Origin: Planctomycetota bacterium
GTDB lineage: Bacteria; Planctomycetota; UBA1135; GCA-002686595
DNA: 64,000 bases
Direction of reading: 5' to 3'
Assembly (NCBI GenBank): GCA_016795205.1
Contig: JAEUHZ010000028.1
Span: forward strand, 124,001-188,000
Shown here: positions 47,401-57,240 of the stretch, one piece after another
How the letters are laid out: each line of letters opens with the position of its first letter
Numbering within the stretch: position 1 is the stretch's first letter
Made by a program: the position numbers and the translations under genes
The notes under the pieces: model-generated
What the model saw: the letters and a program-made list of their open reading frames with translations, nothing else
Told to the model about the DNA's origin: nothing
The model's database searches: none

Positions 47401-47510
47401 TCCTGCGCAGCGGCGGGTGCAGCCGCCGCGGGCGGCGGAGGCCCCGCGGTCTCGCACGCCGCACCGACGGTCGCGATGGACACGAGCAGGACGAGCAGGG
47501 ATCGGCGCAT
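44424..47510 (-). CDS. PVC-type lipoprotein: propeller sugar-dehydrogenase-like domain plus c-type heme domain
   Basis: A 1028-residue exported protein with a lipobox-like VGAAC at residues 15-19. Domains: a jelly-roll module (about 60-180, SADNRARAFLNGE), a six-bladed PQQ/sugar-dehydrogenase-like propeller (about 235-600, ending LYVATGGRRTQSALYRI), HEAT-like helices, then a cytochrome c domain with C897-N-A-C900-H901 and a distal Met near the C-terminus (VSRMPSG). This architecture is abundant in Planctomycetes and Verrucomicrobia. It probably oxidises a sugar or alcohol and passes electrons to the heme; the substrate is unknown. Confidence 0.88.
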   Translation of the reverse strand: MRRSLLVLLVSIATVGAACETAGPPPPAAAAPAAAQDGEARGVRADPNAQPTPLARLPRNLPPQWIWAGPAPVDSEVVVLERAFDLPRPIARATLRFSADNRARAFLNGEFVGDHEEWAEARVVDVTSDVRRGANVLALVARNDGGPAAAWAELVVEDPAGRRVRLATDASWIATSLGAGAPYTRTTPTSIDRARSGPAHAFGPFGIDPWGAALDGPRPGGDRIEAQSAARALPAAAIELPPGFAAELVHEVPREEQGSWVSLCEDPRGRLYAADQHGALWRVTPAPRGAPASATRVERVDIDLGSAHGLLWAHDALYVVVSERDPGRVCGLYRLTDTDGDDALDTSELLLELQGSGEHGPHAVRLGPDGALWLLAGNHTDLPPYTSTRVPPTWGEDLLLPRIDDPGGHAVGRLAPGGWLARLERDAQQIEIVAAGLRNAYDFDFDARGEVFTFDSDMEWDVGAPWYRPTRILHLASGTDFGWRHGSGKWPADSLDTWPSVLDLGRGSPTGVEFGARARFPQAWRDALYAADWTYGRIWRVRLTPDGSSWSGAADVFARGEPFQVTDLCCASDGALYVATGGRRTQSALYRIVFTGELDERSPVAEPLTAAQAERRALEGLHAPRERSPDELARIARGLASDDRFLAGAARVALEHTPAAQWASVWEACGTERARVRAALAAVHVDHPDRERALEALDRALAATSAVPFGEALRLVEVAFARGVVPPERRARIAALVAGRTPSRDRDADRRASALLAFLAAPDVVATLLDRLEAAATQEDALWEAYCLRAVESGWTSAARVRFLDFLDGRARGFAGGLSLAKYVDRIRQDFVARIPEPERAALAARLEPPQAGSASGGAVATFVRKWTRAELEEVLGRPATPRSYEHGRAAYARATCNACHRVGAEGGATGPDLTTTSSRFGLGDLLDALLEPSAAISDQYQDVEIRTAGGDLFVGRVEAEQQGVIRLRRAPSDELVLIEADEVELRRPYPVSRMPSGLLDALDEEGVLDLFAYLRSGGSPAHPAFRR

Positions 47511-47579
47511 CCGCGCACGATAACCCGGGCAGGCATGGCCACGACGCGCCCGGGCGCCCGCCGGCGTGCGTCGGAGCCT

Positions 47580-48275
47580 TCAAGCCCCGCGAGCCGGCTG
47601 CGCGGCGTTGGGGTCGAGACCCACGGCCGACACGCTGGAGAACCCGGCGAGGTCGGCTGGCGCGGCGATCCAATGATCGGGCGCGCAGGCCTGCAGCGCG
47701 GCGCTGTCGAAGGGTCCCCAGGCGACGGCGGCCGTGCGCGTGCCGGCGGCACGACCGGCGGCGAGGTCGTGGGGCGAGTCGCCGACCATGACGGCGCTCC
47801 TGGCGTCGCGCCCCAGGCGCGCCAGTGCCGCCAGCACGGGCGCGGGATGCGGCTTGTGCTCGGCGACGTCGTCGACCCCGATCACGACGTCGAAGAGATC
47901 CTCGAAGCCACAGTGCGCCAGGCCGCGCCGCGCACTGGCGTGCAGCTTGCTCGTCACGATCGCGATGGCCAGTCCGCGCTCGTGCAAGGCGCGCACGGCC
48001 TCGGCCGCGCCCGGGTAGGGCCTCACGAGTTCGTCGTGGTGCGCCAGGTTCCACCCGCGGTAGGTCGCGATCATGGCCTCGACCTCGCGCTCGTCGCGCA
48101 CGTACTGCGAGAACTGCCAGCGCAGCGGGCGGCCCAGCCCGGCGAGCCACTCCCCGCGCTCCAGCTCGCGGCCCAGGTGGACACGCACGGCGTGCTCGTA
48201 GGAGCGCCGGATGAGCTCGATCGAGTCGATCAGCGTGCCGTCGAGGTCGAACAGGACCGTGCGGATCGACTCCAC
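47580..48275 (-). CDS. HAD-superfamily phosphatase (phosphoglycolate phosphatase/PpaX-like)
   Basis: A 231-residue protein with HAD motif I DLDGTLIDS, motif II IVTSKLH, the motif III Lys in HKPHPAPV and motif IV VGDSPHDLAAG. It has a helical cap between residues 15 and 80. The PpaX/Gph type dephosphorylates phosphoglycolate or pyrophosphate. It is 19 bp downstream of a secreted-protein gene and 69 bp before the heme lipoprotein gene on the same strand. Confidence 0.9.
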   Translation of the reverse strand: MESIRTVLFDLDGTLIDSIELIRRSYEHAVRVHLGRELERGEWLAGLGRPLRWQFSQYVRDEREVEAMIATYRGWNLAHHDELVRPYPGAAEAVRALHERGLAIAIVTSKLHASARRGLAHCGFEDLFDVVIGVDDVAEHKPHPAPVLAALARLGRDARSAVMVGDSPHDLAAGRAAGTRTAAVAWGPFDSAALQACAPDHWIAAPADLAGFSSVSAVGLDPNAAQPARGA

Positions 48276-48294
48276 GAGAACCGCGCCGGGAACG

Positions 48295-49500
48295 CTACCG
48301 CGCCAGCGTCCGCACGTGATCGCGCCAGGCCTGCTCGATCTCGTCGGCCTTCATGTCCACCGCGTCGGTCAGCGCCTTCATGGACAGCTTGCCCTTGGCG
48401 CCCTCGCGCAGGAACGTGCCGAAGCCCGGACGCAGCGCCCCATCGCGGCCGTGCGCCAGGAAGTGCACGAGCGTGTAGGCGCAGGCCGACAGCTCGGCGG
48501 CCTCCTGGCCGTCGGTGAAGTCGTTGCGCGCGCCGCGGAAGAGCCGCTCGAAGGTCGTCTCCGTCCCGGCAGCGGTCCGGAACAACTCCTGGACGGGCGT
48601 CGCCGGGCTGGGCCACGCGCCGCCGGGCGTCTGGGGCACGGTCCAGCCGAAGTAGACCTCGATGCCGGAGGCCACCCAGGCCGGCATGTTCGCCGTGGGG
48701 CCCTCGCTGCGACGCAAGGCACTGAACAGCATCTGCCGCGCGAGGACCGACACGACCTCCGGCAGCCGGACGGGCTGGTCGGCGGCCGCGTGGAGGCAGT
48801 TCTCGCCCTCGCTGAACCACACGCGCTGCCCCGCGACCGGCGGCGCGGGGTAGGCCGCGGCCGTGCCGTACACACGGATCTCCGGCAGCTCCTTCTCGTC
48901 GAAGATGTAGAGGCGCAACGGCGCCTGGAGCAGGTCGTAGAAGGTCTTGTGGAAGCGCTCGAGGCCGATGCCGATGTCGAGCGCGCGCTGCAGAGCCACG
49001 TCCGTCTTGAGCTCGAAGTGGGTCGTGCCGAGCGTGTACGCGTTCGACCACTTGGGCTGCGTCTCGCGCAAGCTGCTGAGCTTGAGGTGCTCCTTGCCGA
49101 GGTGGACCGTGGGGTCCTCCTTCGAGCCGCGCACGTCCAGCGCCTTGCGCGCGGCCTCGTTGTCGGGCTCTAGGAGCAGCACGCGCAGCCACAGGTTGCG
49201 GGCTTCCGCCTGGAGGCCGGCGTTGGCGGAGTCGATCGCCATCGCGCCGAAGACCGCGGCGCTGTCGGCCTGGAAGTCGCGCTCCAGGAGCTGCGCCAGG
49301 CTGCGCTCCAGCGACAGGATCGACTGGATCTCCGCGCGCGGGATGGTGCGGTCCTTGCGGTTCACCCGTAGCACGACCTCGTCGGGGCTCTCGTGGACGA
49401 CCCGGCCCGCGAGGACCTTCCCGTCCTGCAGGGTGACGTGGTCGGGGCCCTCGGCGAGGAGAGCCGGCGCGGCGAGCAGCAGGGACGACAGCAGGTTCAT
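48295..49500 (-). CDS. Secreted protein with DUF1570-like C-terminal domain
   Basis: A 401-residue exported protein (signal LLSSLLLAAPALLAEG). An N-terminal beta segment DHVTLQDGKVLAGRVV resembles a small Sm/SH3-like strand repeat often found at the start of planctomycete exported proteins. Residues about 190-390 (FHKTFYDLLQAPLRLYIFD, PAWVASGIEVYFGW, LVHFLAHG) look like a gluzincin-like DUF1570 peptidase fold, but no HExxH is seen, so it may be inactive. It is 98 bp after the Rossmann-fold oxidoreductase gene. Confidence 0.65.
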   Translation of the reverse strand: MNLLSSLLLAAPALLAEGPDHVTLQDGKVLAGRVVHESPDEVVLRVNRKDRTIPRAEIQSILSLERSLAQLLERDFQADSAAVFGAMAIDSANAGLQAEARNLWLRVLLLEPDNEAARKALDVRGSKEDPTVHLGKEHLKLSSLRETQPKWSNAYTLGTTHFELKTDVALQRALDIGIGLERFHKTFYDLLQAPLRLYIFDEKELPEIRVYGTAAAYPAPPVAGQRVWFSEGENCLHAAADQPVRLPEVVSVLARQMLFSALRRSEGPTANMPAWVASGIEVYFGWTVPQTPGGAWPSPATPVQELFRTAAGTETTFERLFRGARNDFTDGQEAAELSACAYTLVHFLAHGRDGALRPGFGTFLREGAKGKLSMKALTDAVDMKADEIEQAWRDHVRTLAR

Positions 49501-49598
49501 GGCGGTATGTGGCGGGCCGGTGGGCGCACCGCGGCGCAAAGCATAGGCGCGCGGATCCGCGCGGCAATGCCGGATCCTGCTCGGCGCACGCAACGGGC

Positions 49599-50609
49599 TC
49601 AGGCCAAGCGCCCGAGCGCGCTCCAGAACGCACGAACGAGCGGTCGGCGCACGTCGCAGGGACCACCCGCCCGCCAGCGGCCGAAGCGCTCGACGAAGCC
49701 CTCCACGGCCGAATCCTCGAGCCCGTCCTCCAGCGGGTAGCCGCCGCGACCCGCGGCCACTCCGGCGGCGAGGCGCCGGAAAGCGATGCGCTTCATCGAA
49801 TCCATGCGCGCGGTGACGCTCGCGTCTGGCAAGTCCGCTCCCTGCAAGGCGATCTCGGCCTCGTCGAGGCGCGTCGTGCACTCCCCGGCGCGGAATCCCA
49901 CACACCGCCCGCGCTCGAGCAGCACCTCGAGCCGCAGGCCGGTCTCGCCGGCCTCGAAGCGGTCAGCGACCAACACGCGCTCACCGGCGACGAGCACCCG
50001 GCCGCGCGCGTAGTCGCGCGGCTCCAGCACCGTGACGCGCACGCCGCCCTCCAGCTCGATCTCGCGTCGAGCCCCGTCGGCGGTCCGTGCGCGGCGCACG
50101 CGCAACACGCGCCGCGCGCCGGACAGCGCCTTGGCCGCCGCGAACCCGTGGTAGGCGTAGGCCGAGCGATCGAAGGTGATCGCGCGCACCGGGCCGGAGG
50201 CGGCACGCGCCGCCTCGTACCACGGCAAGTAGGCGACGTCCTCGGCCACGCTGGCGCGCAGCCAGCCGGCAAGGAGGGGCGCGCAGCGCAGGTGCTTCAG
50301 CTTGAGCACGGGCGTGTCGACCAGGAGCTCCAACCGCGGCCGGTCGAGGCTCGCGAGGCGCGCCAGGACCTCCGGCATCGCGTCCTTCCCCACCGCGACG
50401 TACAGCACGTCGCCGTCAGCGAAGTCGGAGGGCTGCGCTGCTTCCAGCGCACGGACCGCCCAGCGCGCACCGGCGGCCTCGAGCTCGCGCGCCGTCCGCG
50501 CCAGCACGCCCGCCACCTCGAGCGTGCCGCGCAGCGACCGGAGCGCCGGCAGCGCGGTCTCGCGCACGCGCCGGCCCGCGCCGACGATCCACACCCGGCG
50601 CGCGCTCAC
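49599..50609 (-). CDS. Gfo/Idh/MocA-like Rossmann oxidoreductase paired with GMC gene
   Basis: A 336-residue protein whose N-terminal fold is NAD(P)-binding (VWIVGAGRRVRETALPAL, VAGVLARTARELEAAG), as in Gfo/Idh/MocA dehydrogenases, with LLVDTPVLKLKH where the family has its EKP loop (the catalytic Lys motif is altered). The GTG start overlaps the GMC stop by four bases. The two probably act in the same sugar or alcohol oxidation. Substrate unknown. Confidence 0.7.
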   Translation of the reverse strand: MSARRVWIVGAGRRVRETALPALRSLRGTLEVAGVLARTARELEAAGARWAVRALEAAQPSDFADGDVLYVAVGKDAMPEVLARLASLDRPRLELLVDTPVLKLKHLRCAPLLAGWLRASVAEDVAYLPWYEAARAASGPVRAITFDRSAYAYHGFAAAKALSGARRVLRVRRARTADGARREIELEGGVRVTVLEPRDYARGRVLVAGERVLVADRFEAGETGLRLEVLLERGRCVGFRAGECTTRLDEAEIALQGADLPDASVTARMDSMKRIAFRRLAAGVAAGRGGYPLEDGLEDSAVEGFVERFGRWRAGGPCDVRRPLVRAFWSALGRLA

Positions 50610-52282
50610 CGTGCGACCTCCGCGCCCGACAGGGCCTGCGACAGCCGCCGCGCCAGCCGGATCGACAGCGCCACGATCGTCAGCGTGGGGTTCGCGCAGC
50701 CGCTGGTCGGGAACACGGAGGCGCCCGCGATCCACACGTTGCGCGCACCGTGGAGCCGCAACTGCGGATCGACGACGCCCAGCCGAGGGTCGGCGCTCAT
50801 GCGCGTCGCACCCATGTGGTGCGACGCGTCCTGGTCGATCGGCCAGGGATCCGCGTGCTCCAGGTCCCCCTCGAGCTCCCCCAGCCCGTTCGCCGCGAGC
50901 TCGGTACGGAGCGCGCGCCACAGCTCGACGAGCGAGCGCCGGTCGAGCTCGCCGCAGGCGTGCCGCACGCGCGGCAGCGGCACGCCGTGCGCGTCGCCAC
51001 GCTCCGCCAGCTCGATGCGGTTCGAGTCGTCGGGCCGCATCTCGAGGAAGTGCCGCAGGCGCACCCGGCGCACCGCGGGCCGACGCCGCCCGAGGCGGAA
51101 CCAGGCGTAACGCACCACGCTCGGCGCGTGGAGCACGACGCTCCCGGCGAGCCGCAGGGTCGTGAGCTTCCCGGCGCGTGCGTTCTGACGCTCGGAGTCG
51201 TCGCCGGTCTCGGACCAGTCACGCAGCTCGACGACCTCGTCCGCGCGGCCGCGCTTCCAGCGCGAGTAGAGGCCCTGGCTCCGCTTGACGAGCGTGACGA
51301 GCGCTTCGACGCCTGCGTCGTCCGACCAGGGGAACAGCGGCTCGAAGCGCGCGTAGCTGTTCAGCACGCCGAGCTCGCGCTGGCGGGCCTCCGAGAGGCG
51401 CAGGCCCGCGTAGCCCGCGAACCCGCCGTGGAGCGCGCCGAAGAAGTAGGGCAGCTCCTCGATCGGGCGCGCGAGGCGCAGGATCCCGAAGTAGTTCTTC
51501 GGGTGGTTCATGAAGCCCAAGCCCACGCGTCCGGTCTCGTTGCCCAGGCCGGCCGGACAGGCGCCGCGCGACACGAGCAGCAGGCGTGCGTTCTCGATGC
51601 CGCCCGCCGCCAGCACGAAGGCGCGGGCGCGGACCCAGAGCTCGCCGTGGGCCGTGCGCACGCGTGCCGCGGTCGCGCGCGCCGCTCCCGGTGCGCCCGC
51701 GGCGACGAGCTCGACCACGGTGGCGTCGAGCAGCAGGTCGACGTTCGCCGCGGCCCAGGCGTCCGCGCACTCGCGTCCAAAATCCTGGGGCTCGGCGGCG
51801 GCCAGGAACACCTTCTCCTCGAGGCTCTTCCAGGCGATCTGCGACGCGCCGCGTGCCCGCAGCCGCGCGAAGCCCTCGGGCCCGAAGTCGCGCGCGGCTG
51901 GAAAGCGATAGCGCGCCGCGGCTTCCTCGTAGAGTGCCAAGAGCTCCGCGCGCGGGATCGGCCAACCGGGCGCGCCGGCCCACGGACGCGGCGCGAGGTC
52001 GATCGGGTCGAGCGGGCTGGAGAGCCCGGCCCAGGTCGTCGAGGCGCCGCCCAGGACGCGCTCGCGGGACCACTCCTTGACGCGGATGCCCGCGCTCTCG
52101 CAGCTCCGCAGCGCGTCGCCCTTCTGCGTCGGGACCCGCACGCCGCTCTCCAGCACGCACACGCGCAGCGGTCCGCCGGCCAGCTCGCGCGCCAGGGTCG
52201 CGCCGGCCGGCCCCGAGCCCACGACGCACACGTCGTACTCCGGGAGCTCCGGCGCGGCGTCCTTCGCGAGATCGACGATCAC
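50606..52282 (-). CDS. GMC-family FAD oxidoreductase
   Basis: A 558-residue protein: GSGPAGATLARELA FAD loop, GGASTTWAGL, ARAFVLAAGGIENARLLL, and C-terminal NVWIAGASVFPTSGCANPTLTIVALSIRLARRL, with a His-rich active site (DASHHMGATRM). This is the glucose-methanol-choline family, which oxidises alcohols or sugars. No signal peptide and no tat motif, so cytoplasmic. GTG start 52282. It is divergent from the M20 gene by 42 bp. Confidence 0.9.
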   Translation of the reverse strand: MIVDLAKDAAPELPEYDVCVVGSGPAGATLARELAGGPLRVCVLESGVRVPTQKGDALRSCESAGIRVKEWSRERVLGGASTTWAGLSSPLDPIDLAPRPWAGAPGWPIPRAELLALYEEAAARYRFPAARDFGPEGFARLRARGASQIAWKSLEEKVFLAAAEPQDFGRECADAWAAANVDLLLDATVVELVAAGAPGAARATAARVRTAHGELWVRARAFVLAAGGIENARLLLVSRGACPAGLGNETGRVGLGFMNHPKNYFGILRLARPIEELPYFFGALHGGFAGYAGLRLSEARQRELGVLNSYARFEPLFPWSDDAGVEALVTLVKRSQGLYSRWKRGRADEVVELRDWSETGDDSERQNARAGKLTTLRLAGSVVLHAPSVVRYAWFRLGRRRPAVRRVRLRHFLEMRPDDSNRIELAERGDAHGVPLPRVRHACGELDRRSLVELWRALRTELAANGLGELEGDLEHADPWPIDQDASHHMGATRMSADPRLGVVDPQLRLHGARNVWIAGASVFPTSGCANPTLTIVALSIRLARRLSQALSGAEVAR

Positions 52283-52324
52283 GCGCGCAGGCTACGGTGT
52301 CCGCGCGGCGATTCCACCCGTACG

Positions 52325-53707
52325 ATGCCGGGCGTGGACACACGCACGCACGCCGGAACGCGCCTCCTCCTCGGAACTTCGTTGCTCGCCGCCTGCGCCG
52401 CGGGGCCCGAGCGCGCCTCGCTGGCCGAGACCGCGGCCCCGACGCGCAGCGCGAGCACGGTGGCCGCGAGCCCGCTGGCGCGCGCGATCGACGCGCACAT
52501 CGACGCCGGGAAGGAGCGCCTCGTCGGCTGGCGGCGTCACTTCCACGAGCACCCCGAGCTCGGCAATCGCGAGTTCGAGACGGCCAAGTTCGTCGCCGCG
52601 CGCCTGACCGAGATGGGGCTCGAGCCGCGCACCGGCGTGGCGCGCACCGGAGTCGTGGCCGTGATCGAGGGCGGAAGGCCCGGCCGCGTCGTCGCCTTGC
52701 GCGCGGACATGGACGCGCTGCCGGTGAAGGAGGAGGTCGACCTGCCGTTCGCGAGCAAGGCGACGGGGACGTTCGAGGGCAAGACGGTGCCCGTCATGCA
52801 CGCCTGCGGGCACGACGCGCACACGGCGATGCTGCTCTCCGCCGCGGAAGCGCTGGTCGCCGTGCGCGCCGAGCTCCCCGGCCAGGTCGTGCTGCTCTTC
52901 CAACCCGCCGAGGAGAGCGTGCCGATCGAGGAGCAGCCGGCCGGGGCGGAGCTCATGGTCAGGGAGGGCGTGCTCGACGACCTCCAGGTCGACGCCATCT
53001 TCGGTCTGCACGTGTTCGCCGGCGTGGAGACCGGGCGCATCGCGCTGAAGCCCGGCCCGCTGCTGGCCGCCGCGGACCGCTTCGAGATCGTGGTCAAGGG
53101 TCGGCAGACGCACGGCTCGAAGCCCTGGGCCGGGGTCGATCCGATCATGGTCGCGAGCGAGATCGTCGGCGCGCTCCAGACGATCGTGTCGCGCACGCAA
53201 GACATCGTGAAGGAGCCGGTCGTCGTGACGGTCGGCCAGTTCGAGTCGGGCGTGCGCAACAACATCATCCCCGACACGGCGCGGCTCGTCGGCACGATCC
53301 GCACCTTCGACGACGCGATGCGCGCCGACGTGCACGCGCGCGTCGAGCAGCTCGCCCAGGGCATCGCCGCCTCGCACGGCGCAACCGCGACCGTGCGGAT
53401 CGAGCAGGGCTACCCGGTCACCTCGAACGACGCGGGTCTGGCCGCGGCGATGCGCCCGACGCTCGAGCGCGTCGCGCCGGGCAGGGTCTTCGACGCCACG
53501 AAGATCACGGGCGCGGAGGACTTCTCGTTCTATGCGCGCAAGGTCCCCGGGCTGTTCGTGCTGCTCGGCATCACGCCAGCGGTCCAGTTGAAGACGGCGG
53601 ACTCGAACCACTCGCCGCGCTTCTACCTGGACGAGGCCGCGCTGCCGGTCGGCGCCAAGGCGCTGGCGAACCTGGCGGCGGACTGGCTGGCGGCGAATCC
53701 GCGTTGA
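52325..53707 (+). CDS. M20-family amidohydrolase/carboxypeptidase, lipoprotein
   Basis: A 460-residue protein with lipobox SLLAAC (residues 19-24). The M20D core follows: [46 protein letters not shown] and the late [12 protein letters not shown]. The Cys/His/Glu residues match M20D amidohydrolases that deacylate amino acids (hippurate/IAA-amino-acid hydrolases). Anchoring to the cell envelope suggests it acts on extracellular N-acyl amino acids or peptides. Confidence 0.9.
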   Translation: MPGVDTRTHAGTRLLLGTSLLAACAAGPERASLAETAAPTRSASTVAASPLARAIDAHIDAGKERLVGWRRHFHEHPELGNREFETAKFVAARLTEMGLEPRTGVARTGVVAVIEGGRPGRVVALRADMDALPVKEEVDLPFASKATGTFEGKTVPVMHACGHDAHTAMLLSAAEALVAVRAELPGQVVLLFQPAEESVPIEEQPAGAELMVREGVLDDLQVDAIFGLHVFAGVETGRIALKPGPLLAAADRFEIVVKGRQTHGSKPWAGVDPIMVASEIVGALQTIVSRTQDIVKEPVVVTVGQFESGVRNNIIPDTARLVGTIRTFDDAMRADVHARVEQLAQGIAASHGATATVRIEQGYPVTSNDAGLAAAMRPTLERVAPGRVFDATKITGAEDFSFYARKVPGLFVLLGITPAVQLKTADSNHSPRFYLDEAALPVGAKALANLAADWLAANPR

Positions 53708-53786
53708 GAGCGCGGCGCGCGCCGGGCCTGGGGCGGCTGCTATCCTGCGCTGCTGCGCACGGGCCCGCGGCTCGCGCGAGCACCTC

Positions 53787-55496
53787 ATGAGCCACGATAC
53801 GCCGCCGAGCACGGGAACCGAGAGCACGCGCCACCGCCACTTCATCCACGACGAGATCGACGCCGATCTCGCCGCCGGGAAGCACCAGGGCCGCGTCCGC
53901 ACGCGCTTCCCGCCCGAGCCGAACGGCTATCTGCACCTCGGGCACGCCAAGGCGATCTGCGTCGACTTCGGCTTGGCGGCGGAGTACGGCGGCCAGTGCA
54001 ACCTGCGCTTCGACGACACGAACCCGTCCAAGGAGGAGCAGGAATACGTCGACGCGATCCAGGACGACGTGCGCTGGCTGGGCTTCGAGTGGGACGGCCT
54101 GTTCTACGCCAGCGACTTCTTCGAGGAGCTCTACGGCTACGGCGAGCACCTGATCCGCACGGGCCACGCCTACGTCTGCGATCTCACGCCGGACGAGGTC
54201 GCCGCGTACCGCGGACGGCTCGACGCGCCCGGGCGCGAGAGCCCGTATCGCCAGCGCTCGCCCGCGGAGAGCCTGGACCTGTTCCGCCGCATGCGCGCGG
54301 GCGAGTTCCAAGACGGCGCGCGCACGCTGCGCGCCAAGATCGACATGAGCTCGCCGAACCCGAACCTGCGGGACCCGGTGCTCTACCGCATCCTGCGCGC
54401 GCACCACCATCGGACCGGCGACGCGTGGTGCATCTACCCGATGTACGACTTCGCGCACGGACAGTGCGACGCGCTGGAGGGCATCACCCATTCGATCTGC
54501 ACGCTGGAGTTCGAGATCCACCGGCCGCTCTACGAGTGGTTCCTGGATCACCTGCCGGTCCCCCACCGGCCGCGGCAGATCGAGTTCGCGCGGCTCAACG
54601 TCACGTACACCGTGCTCAGCAAGCGCAAGCTCCTCGAGCTGGTGAAGACCCAGGTGGTCGAGGGCTGGGACGACCCGCGCATGCCGACCCTGCGCGGCAT
54701 GCGGCGGCGCGGCTACACGGCGGCGGCGCTGCGCGCGTTCTGCGACCAGATCGGCGTGGCGCGCTTCAACAGCACGGTCGACAAGCTCGTGCTGGAGAAC
54801 GCGGTGCGCGACGACCTGAACAAGTCGGCCGCGCGCGCGCTGGCCGTGCTGCGACCGCTCAAGGTCGTGATCGAGAACTACCCGGCGGACGGGCTCGAGT
54901 GGATCGACGCCGTGAACAACCCCGAGGATCCTGCTTCGGGCACGCGCCGGCTGCCGTTCGGGCGCGAGCTCTGGATCGAGCACGACGACTACAAGGACGA
55001 CGCGCCCAAGGGCTGGTTCCGCCTCTCGCCGGGGAAGGAGGTGCGACTGCGCTATGCGTACTGCATCACCTGCAAGGAGGTGCGGCGTGACGCGTCGGGC
55101 GCGCCGATCGAGCTCGTGTGCACGTACGACCCGCAGTCCGCGCACGGCAAGACCTCCGATGGCCGCAAGGTCAAGGGCATCATCCACTGGGTCGCGGCGA
55201 GCCACGCGATCGAGGCGCCGGTGCGGCTCTACGACCACCTGTTCGCCGCCGAGTTCCCCGAAGACGTCGCCGAGGGCGTCGATTGGAAGGCGAACCTGAA
55301 CCCCAAGTCGCTCGAGGTCGTCGCTGGCGCGAAGCTCGAGCCCGCGCTGCGCGACGCGCGACCTGGCCAGCACTTCCAGTTCGAGCGCGTGGGCTACTTC
55401 GTGGCGGACACGCGCGACTCGCGGCCGGGCGCGCCCGTCTTCAACCGCACGGTCACGCTGAAGGACACCTGGGCCAAGCTCGAGAAGCGCGCCTGA
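53787..55496 (+). CDS. glnS: Glutaminyl-tRNA synthetase
   Basis: A 569-residue class Ic synthetase, the length of bacterial GlnRS. HIGH signature as [12 protein letters not shown] and KMSKS variant as [23 protein letters not shown] and [18 protein letters not shown] are GlnRS-specific (distinct from GluRS). The C-terminal beta-barrel anticodon domain follows. It charges tRNA-Gln with glutamine, so this organism need not rely only on the amidotransferase route for tRNA-Gln. A hairpin follows the stop. Confidence 0.97.
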   Translation: MSHDTPPSTGTESTRHRHFIHDEIDADLAAGKHQGRVRTRFPPEPNGYLHLGHAKAICVDFGLAAEYGGQCNLRFDDTNPSKEEQEYVDAIQDDVRWLGFEWDGLFYASDFFEELYGYGEHLIRTGHAYVCDLTPDEVAAYRGRLDAPGRESPYRQRSPAESLDLFRRMRAGEFQDGARTLRAKIDMSSPNPNLRDPVLYRILRAHHHRTGDAWCIYPMYDFAHGQCDALEGITHSICTLEFEIHRPLYEWFLDHLPVPHRPRQIEFARLNVTYTVLSKRKLLELVKTQVVEGWDDPRMPTLRGMRRRGYTAAALRAFCDQIGVARFNSTVDKLVLENAVRDDLNKSAARALAVLRPLKVVIENYPADGLEWIDAVNNPEDPASGTRRLPFGRELWIEHDDYKDDAPKGWFRLSPGKEVRLRYAYCITCKEVRRDASGAPIELVCTYDPQSAHGKTSDGRKVKGIIHWVAASHAIEAPVRLYDHLFAAEFPEDVAEGVDWKANLNPKSLEVVAGAKLEPALRDARPGQHFQFERVGYFVADTRDSRPGAPVFNRTVTLKDTWAKLEKRA

Positions 55497-55520
55497 GCCC
55501 GCCGGGCCTGCACGGCGGGC
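55497..55520 (+). terminator. Hairpin directly after glnS
   Basis: GCCCGCCG and CGGCGGGC form a perfect 8-bp stem around 8 bases, beginning at the base after the TGA. There is no U-run, so it may be a Rho-dependent or pause-type end. Confidence 0.4.
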
Positions 55521-55643
55521 CGGGGCGCCTGTCCGCGGCAGCTTGCGAGGCGGCAGCGGTCGGCTCCCCCGCGACCTGGCCCCCTCCCGTTCCAGCGCCC
55601 GGGCCGTGGATTCGCGCGGCCGCTTCCCTCACCATTCGCGCCC

Positions 55644-57191
55644 ATGGCCACACCCCAACTGCTCGCGGTGCCCGAGCTCGCCAAGGCCGCGAAGCTCGGC
55701 TTCGACTCTGCGGTCCTCGTCGCCCACGACCTGGCCGGCGCGCCCCCCGCCTGGCGCGGCGCGATCGAGGCCCAGCGCGCGATCGACGCGCGCGCCAGCA
55801 CGCAGCTCGCGCTGGTCGCCTGCGCCGCCGCGCCGGGCGGGCGCCTCGTGCTGAGCCCGACCGGACCCGTGCAGCGCGATCACGACGACGTGCGCCGCTA
55901 CGCCGACGCCGCACGCAACGGCCTGCGCCGCGCGCGCGATGCGGGCTCCAAGGCGCCGCTCGTGGTCCAGCTCGCTCCGCCACGCGACGCGCGCCTCGCG
56001 CACGCCACGCCCGTGGCGGCGCTGGCCGCGCTGGGCGCGCTGTGGGAGCCGCTGGAAGCGCGCGAGGCGCGCGGCGAGAGCGTGGTCGAGCCGGTCGAGA
56101 AGGTCGGCTTCCTGGCGCCCGCTGCCGGCTCGTTCGGCGCGCGCGAGGCGGCCGAGGTCGCGGCGATCGAGGGCGGCCTGCGCATCGCGCGCGACCTGTG
56201 CGGCACGGACCCCGAGCGCATGGCCGCGCCGCGCTTCGCCGAGTACGTCAAGCAGGCCTTCAAGGGCCTGCCCGTGACGGTGCGCGTCGTCGCTGGCGAA
56301 GCCCTGAAGCGCGACTACCCGCTGATCGCCGCCGTGGCGCGCGCGTCGCTGCCGGTCGCGCGCCACCGGCCGTGCGTGATCCGGCTCGAGTACGCGCCGA
56401 AGGGACGCGTCGAGCGCAGCCTGCTGTTCGCCGGCAAGGGCCTCACGTACGACACCGGCGGCGCAGACATCAAGGCCGGCGGCTTCATGGCCGGCATGAG
56501 CCGCGACAAGGGCGGGGCGGCCGCCGTCGCGGGCCTGGTGTGGACCGCCGCCAAGCTGGGGCTCAGGGGCGTGCGCCTGATCGCCGAGCTGGGCGTGGTG
56601 CGCAACAGCATCGGCAGCGACGCCTTCGTGACCGACGAGATCGTGACCAGCCACGCCGGCGTGCGGGTCCGGATCGGCAACACCGACGCGGAGGGACGGC
56701 TCGTGCTGGCCGACCTGCTCTCGCACCTGCGCAAGCGGGCCGGGAAGGAGACCGAGCCGCGCATCCTGTCCGTCGCGACGCTGACGGGCCACGCCGGGCG
56801 CGCGGTCGGCCCGTACAACATCGCGCTGGACAACGGGCCGGCGCGCAAGCTCGGCATCGCCGAAGCGCTCGGGCGGACGGGTGACCTGTGGGGCGACCCA
56901 TTCGAGATCTCGCGCCTGCGCCGCGAGGACTTCGACTTCGTCGCGCCGCGCTCCCGGGCCGACGACGTCCTGTCGTGCAACAACCTGCCCTCGAGCGCCA
57001 CCGCCCGTGGCCACCAGTTCCCGATGGCCTTCCTGGCGATCGCCTCGGGCCTCGACCAGCACGCGCTCGATTCGAAGGCGCCGCTGCCCTTCACGCACGT
57101 CGACATCGGCGGCAGCGCGACCGAGGGCGGCGACTGGCAGCACGGCCGGCCGACGGGCCGGCCGCTCGTGGCGCTCCTCAAGGCGCTCTGA
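55644..57191 (+). CDS. M17 leucyl aminopeptidase-family protein
   Basis: A 515-residue protein. The metal/catalytic site of M17 is intact: GKGLTYDTGG (Lys and Asp), MSRDKGGAAAV, NTDAEGRLVLADLL. The N-terminal domain is diverged. Such enzymes release N-terminal residues from peptides in the cytoplasm with two metal ions. The C-terminal PFTHVDIGGSATEGGDWQ is typical. It is 147 bp after glnS. Confidence 0.92.
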   Translation: MATPQLLAVPELAKAAKLGFDSAVLVAHDLAGAPPAWRGAIEAQRAIDARASTQLALVACAAAPGGRLVLSPTGPVQRDHDDVRRYADAARNGLRRARDAGSKAPLVVQLAPPRDARLAHATPVAALAALGALWEPLEAREARGESVVEPVEKVGFLAPAAGSFGAREAAEVAAIEGGLRIARDLCGTDPERMAAPRFAEYVKQAFKGLPVTVRVVAGEALKRDYPLIAAVARASLPVARHRPCVIRLEYAPKGRVERSLLFAGKGLTYDTGGADIKAGGFMAGMSRDKGGAAAVAGLVWTAAKLGLRGVRLIAELGVVRNSIGSDAFVTDEIVTSHAGVRVRIGNTDAEGRLVLADLLSHLRKRAGKETEPRILSVATLTGHAGRAVGPYNIALDNGPARKLGIAEALGRTGDLWGDPFEISRLRREDFDFVAPRSRADDVLSCNNLPSSATARGHQFPMAFLAIASGLDQHALDSKAPLPFTHVDIGGSATEGGDWQHGRPTGRPLVALLKAL

Positions 57192-57240
57192 CCCACGGAC
57201 GCCTCGACGCGGGCGGCTCCTGGCGCCGGGCGTGGCCGGC

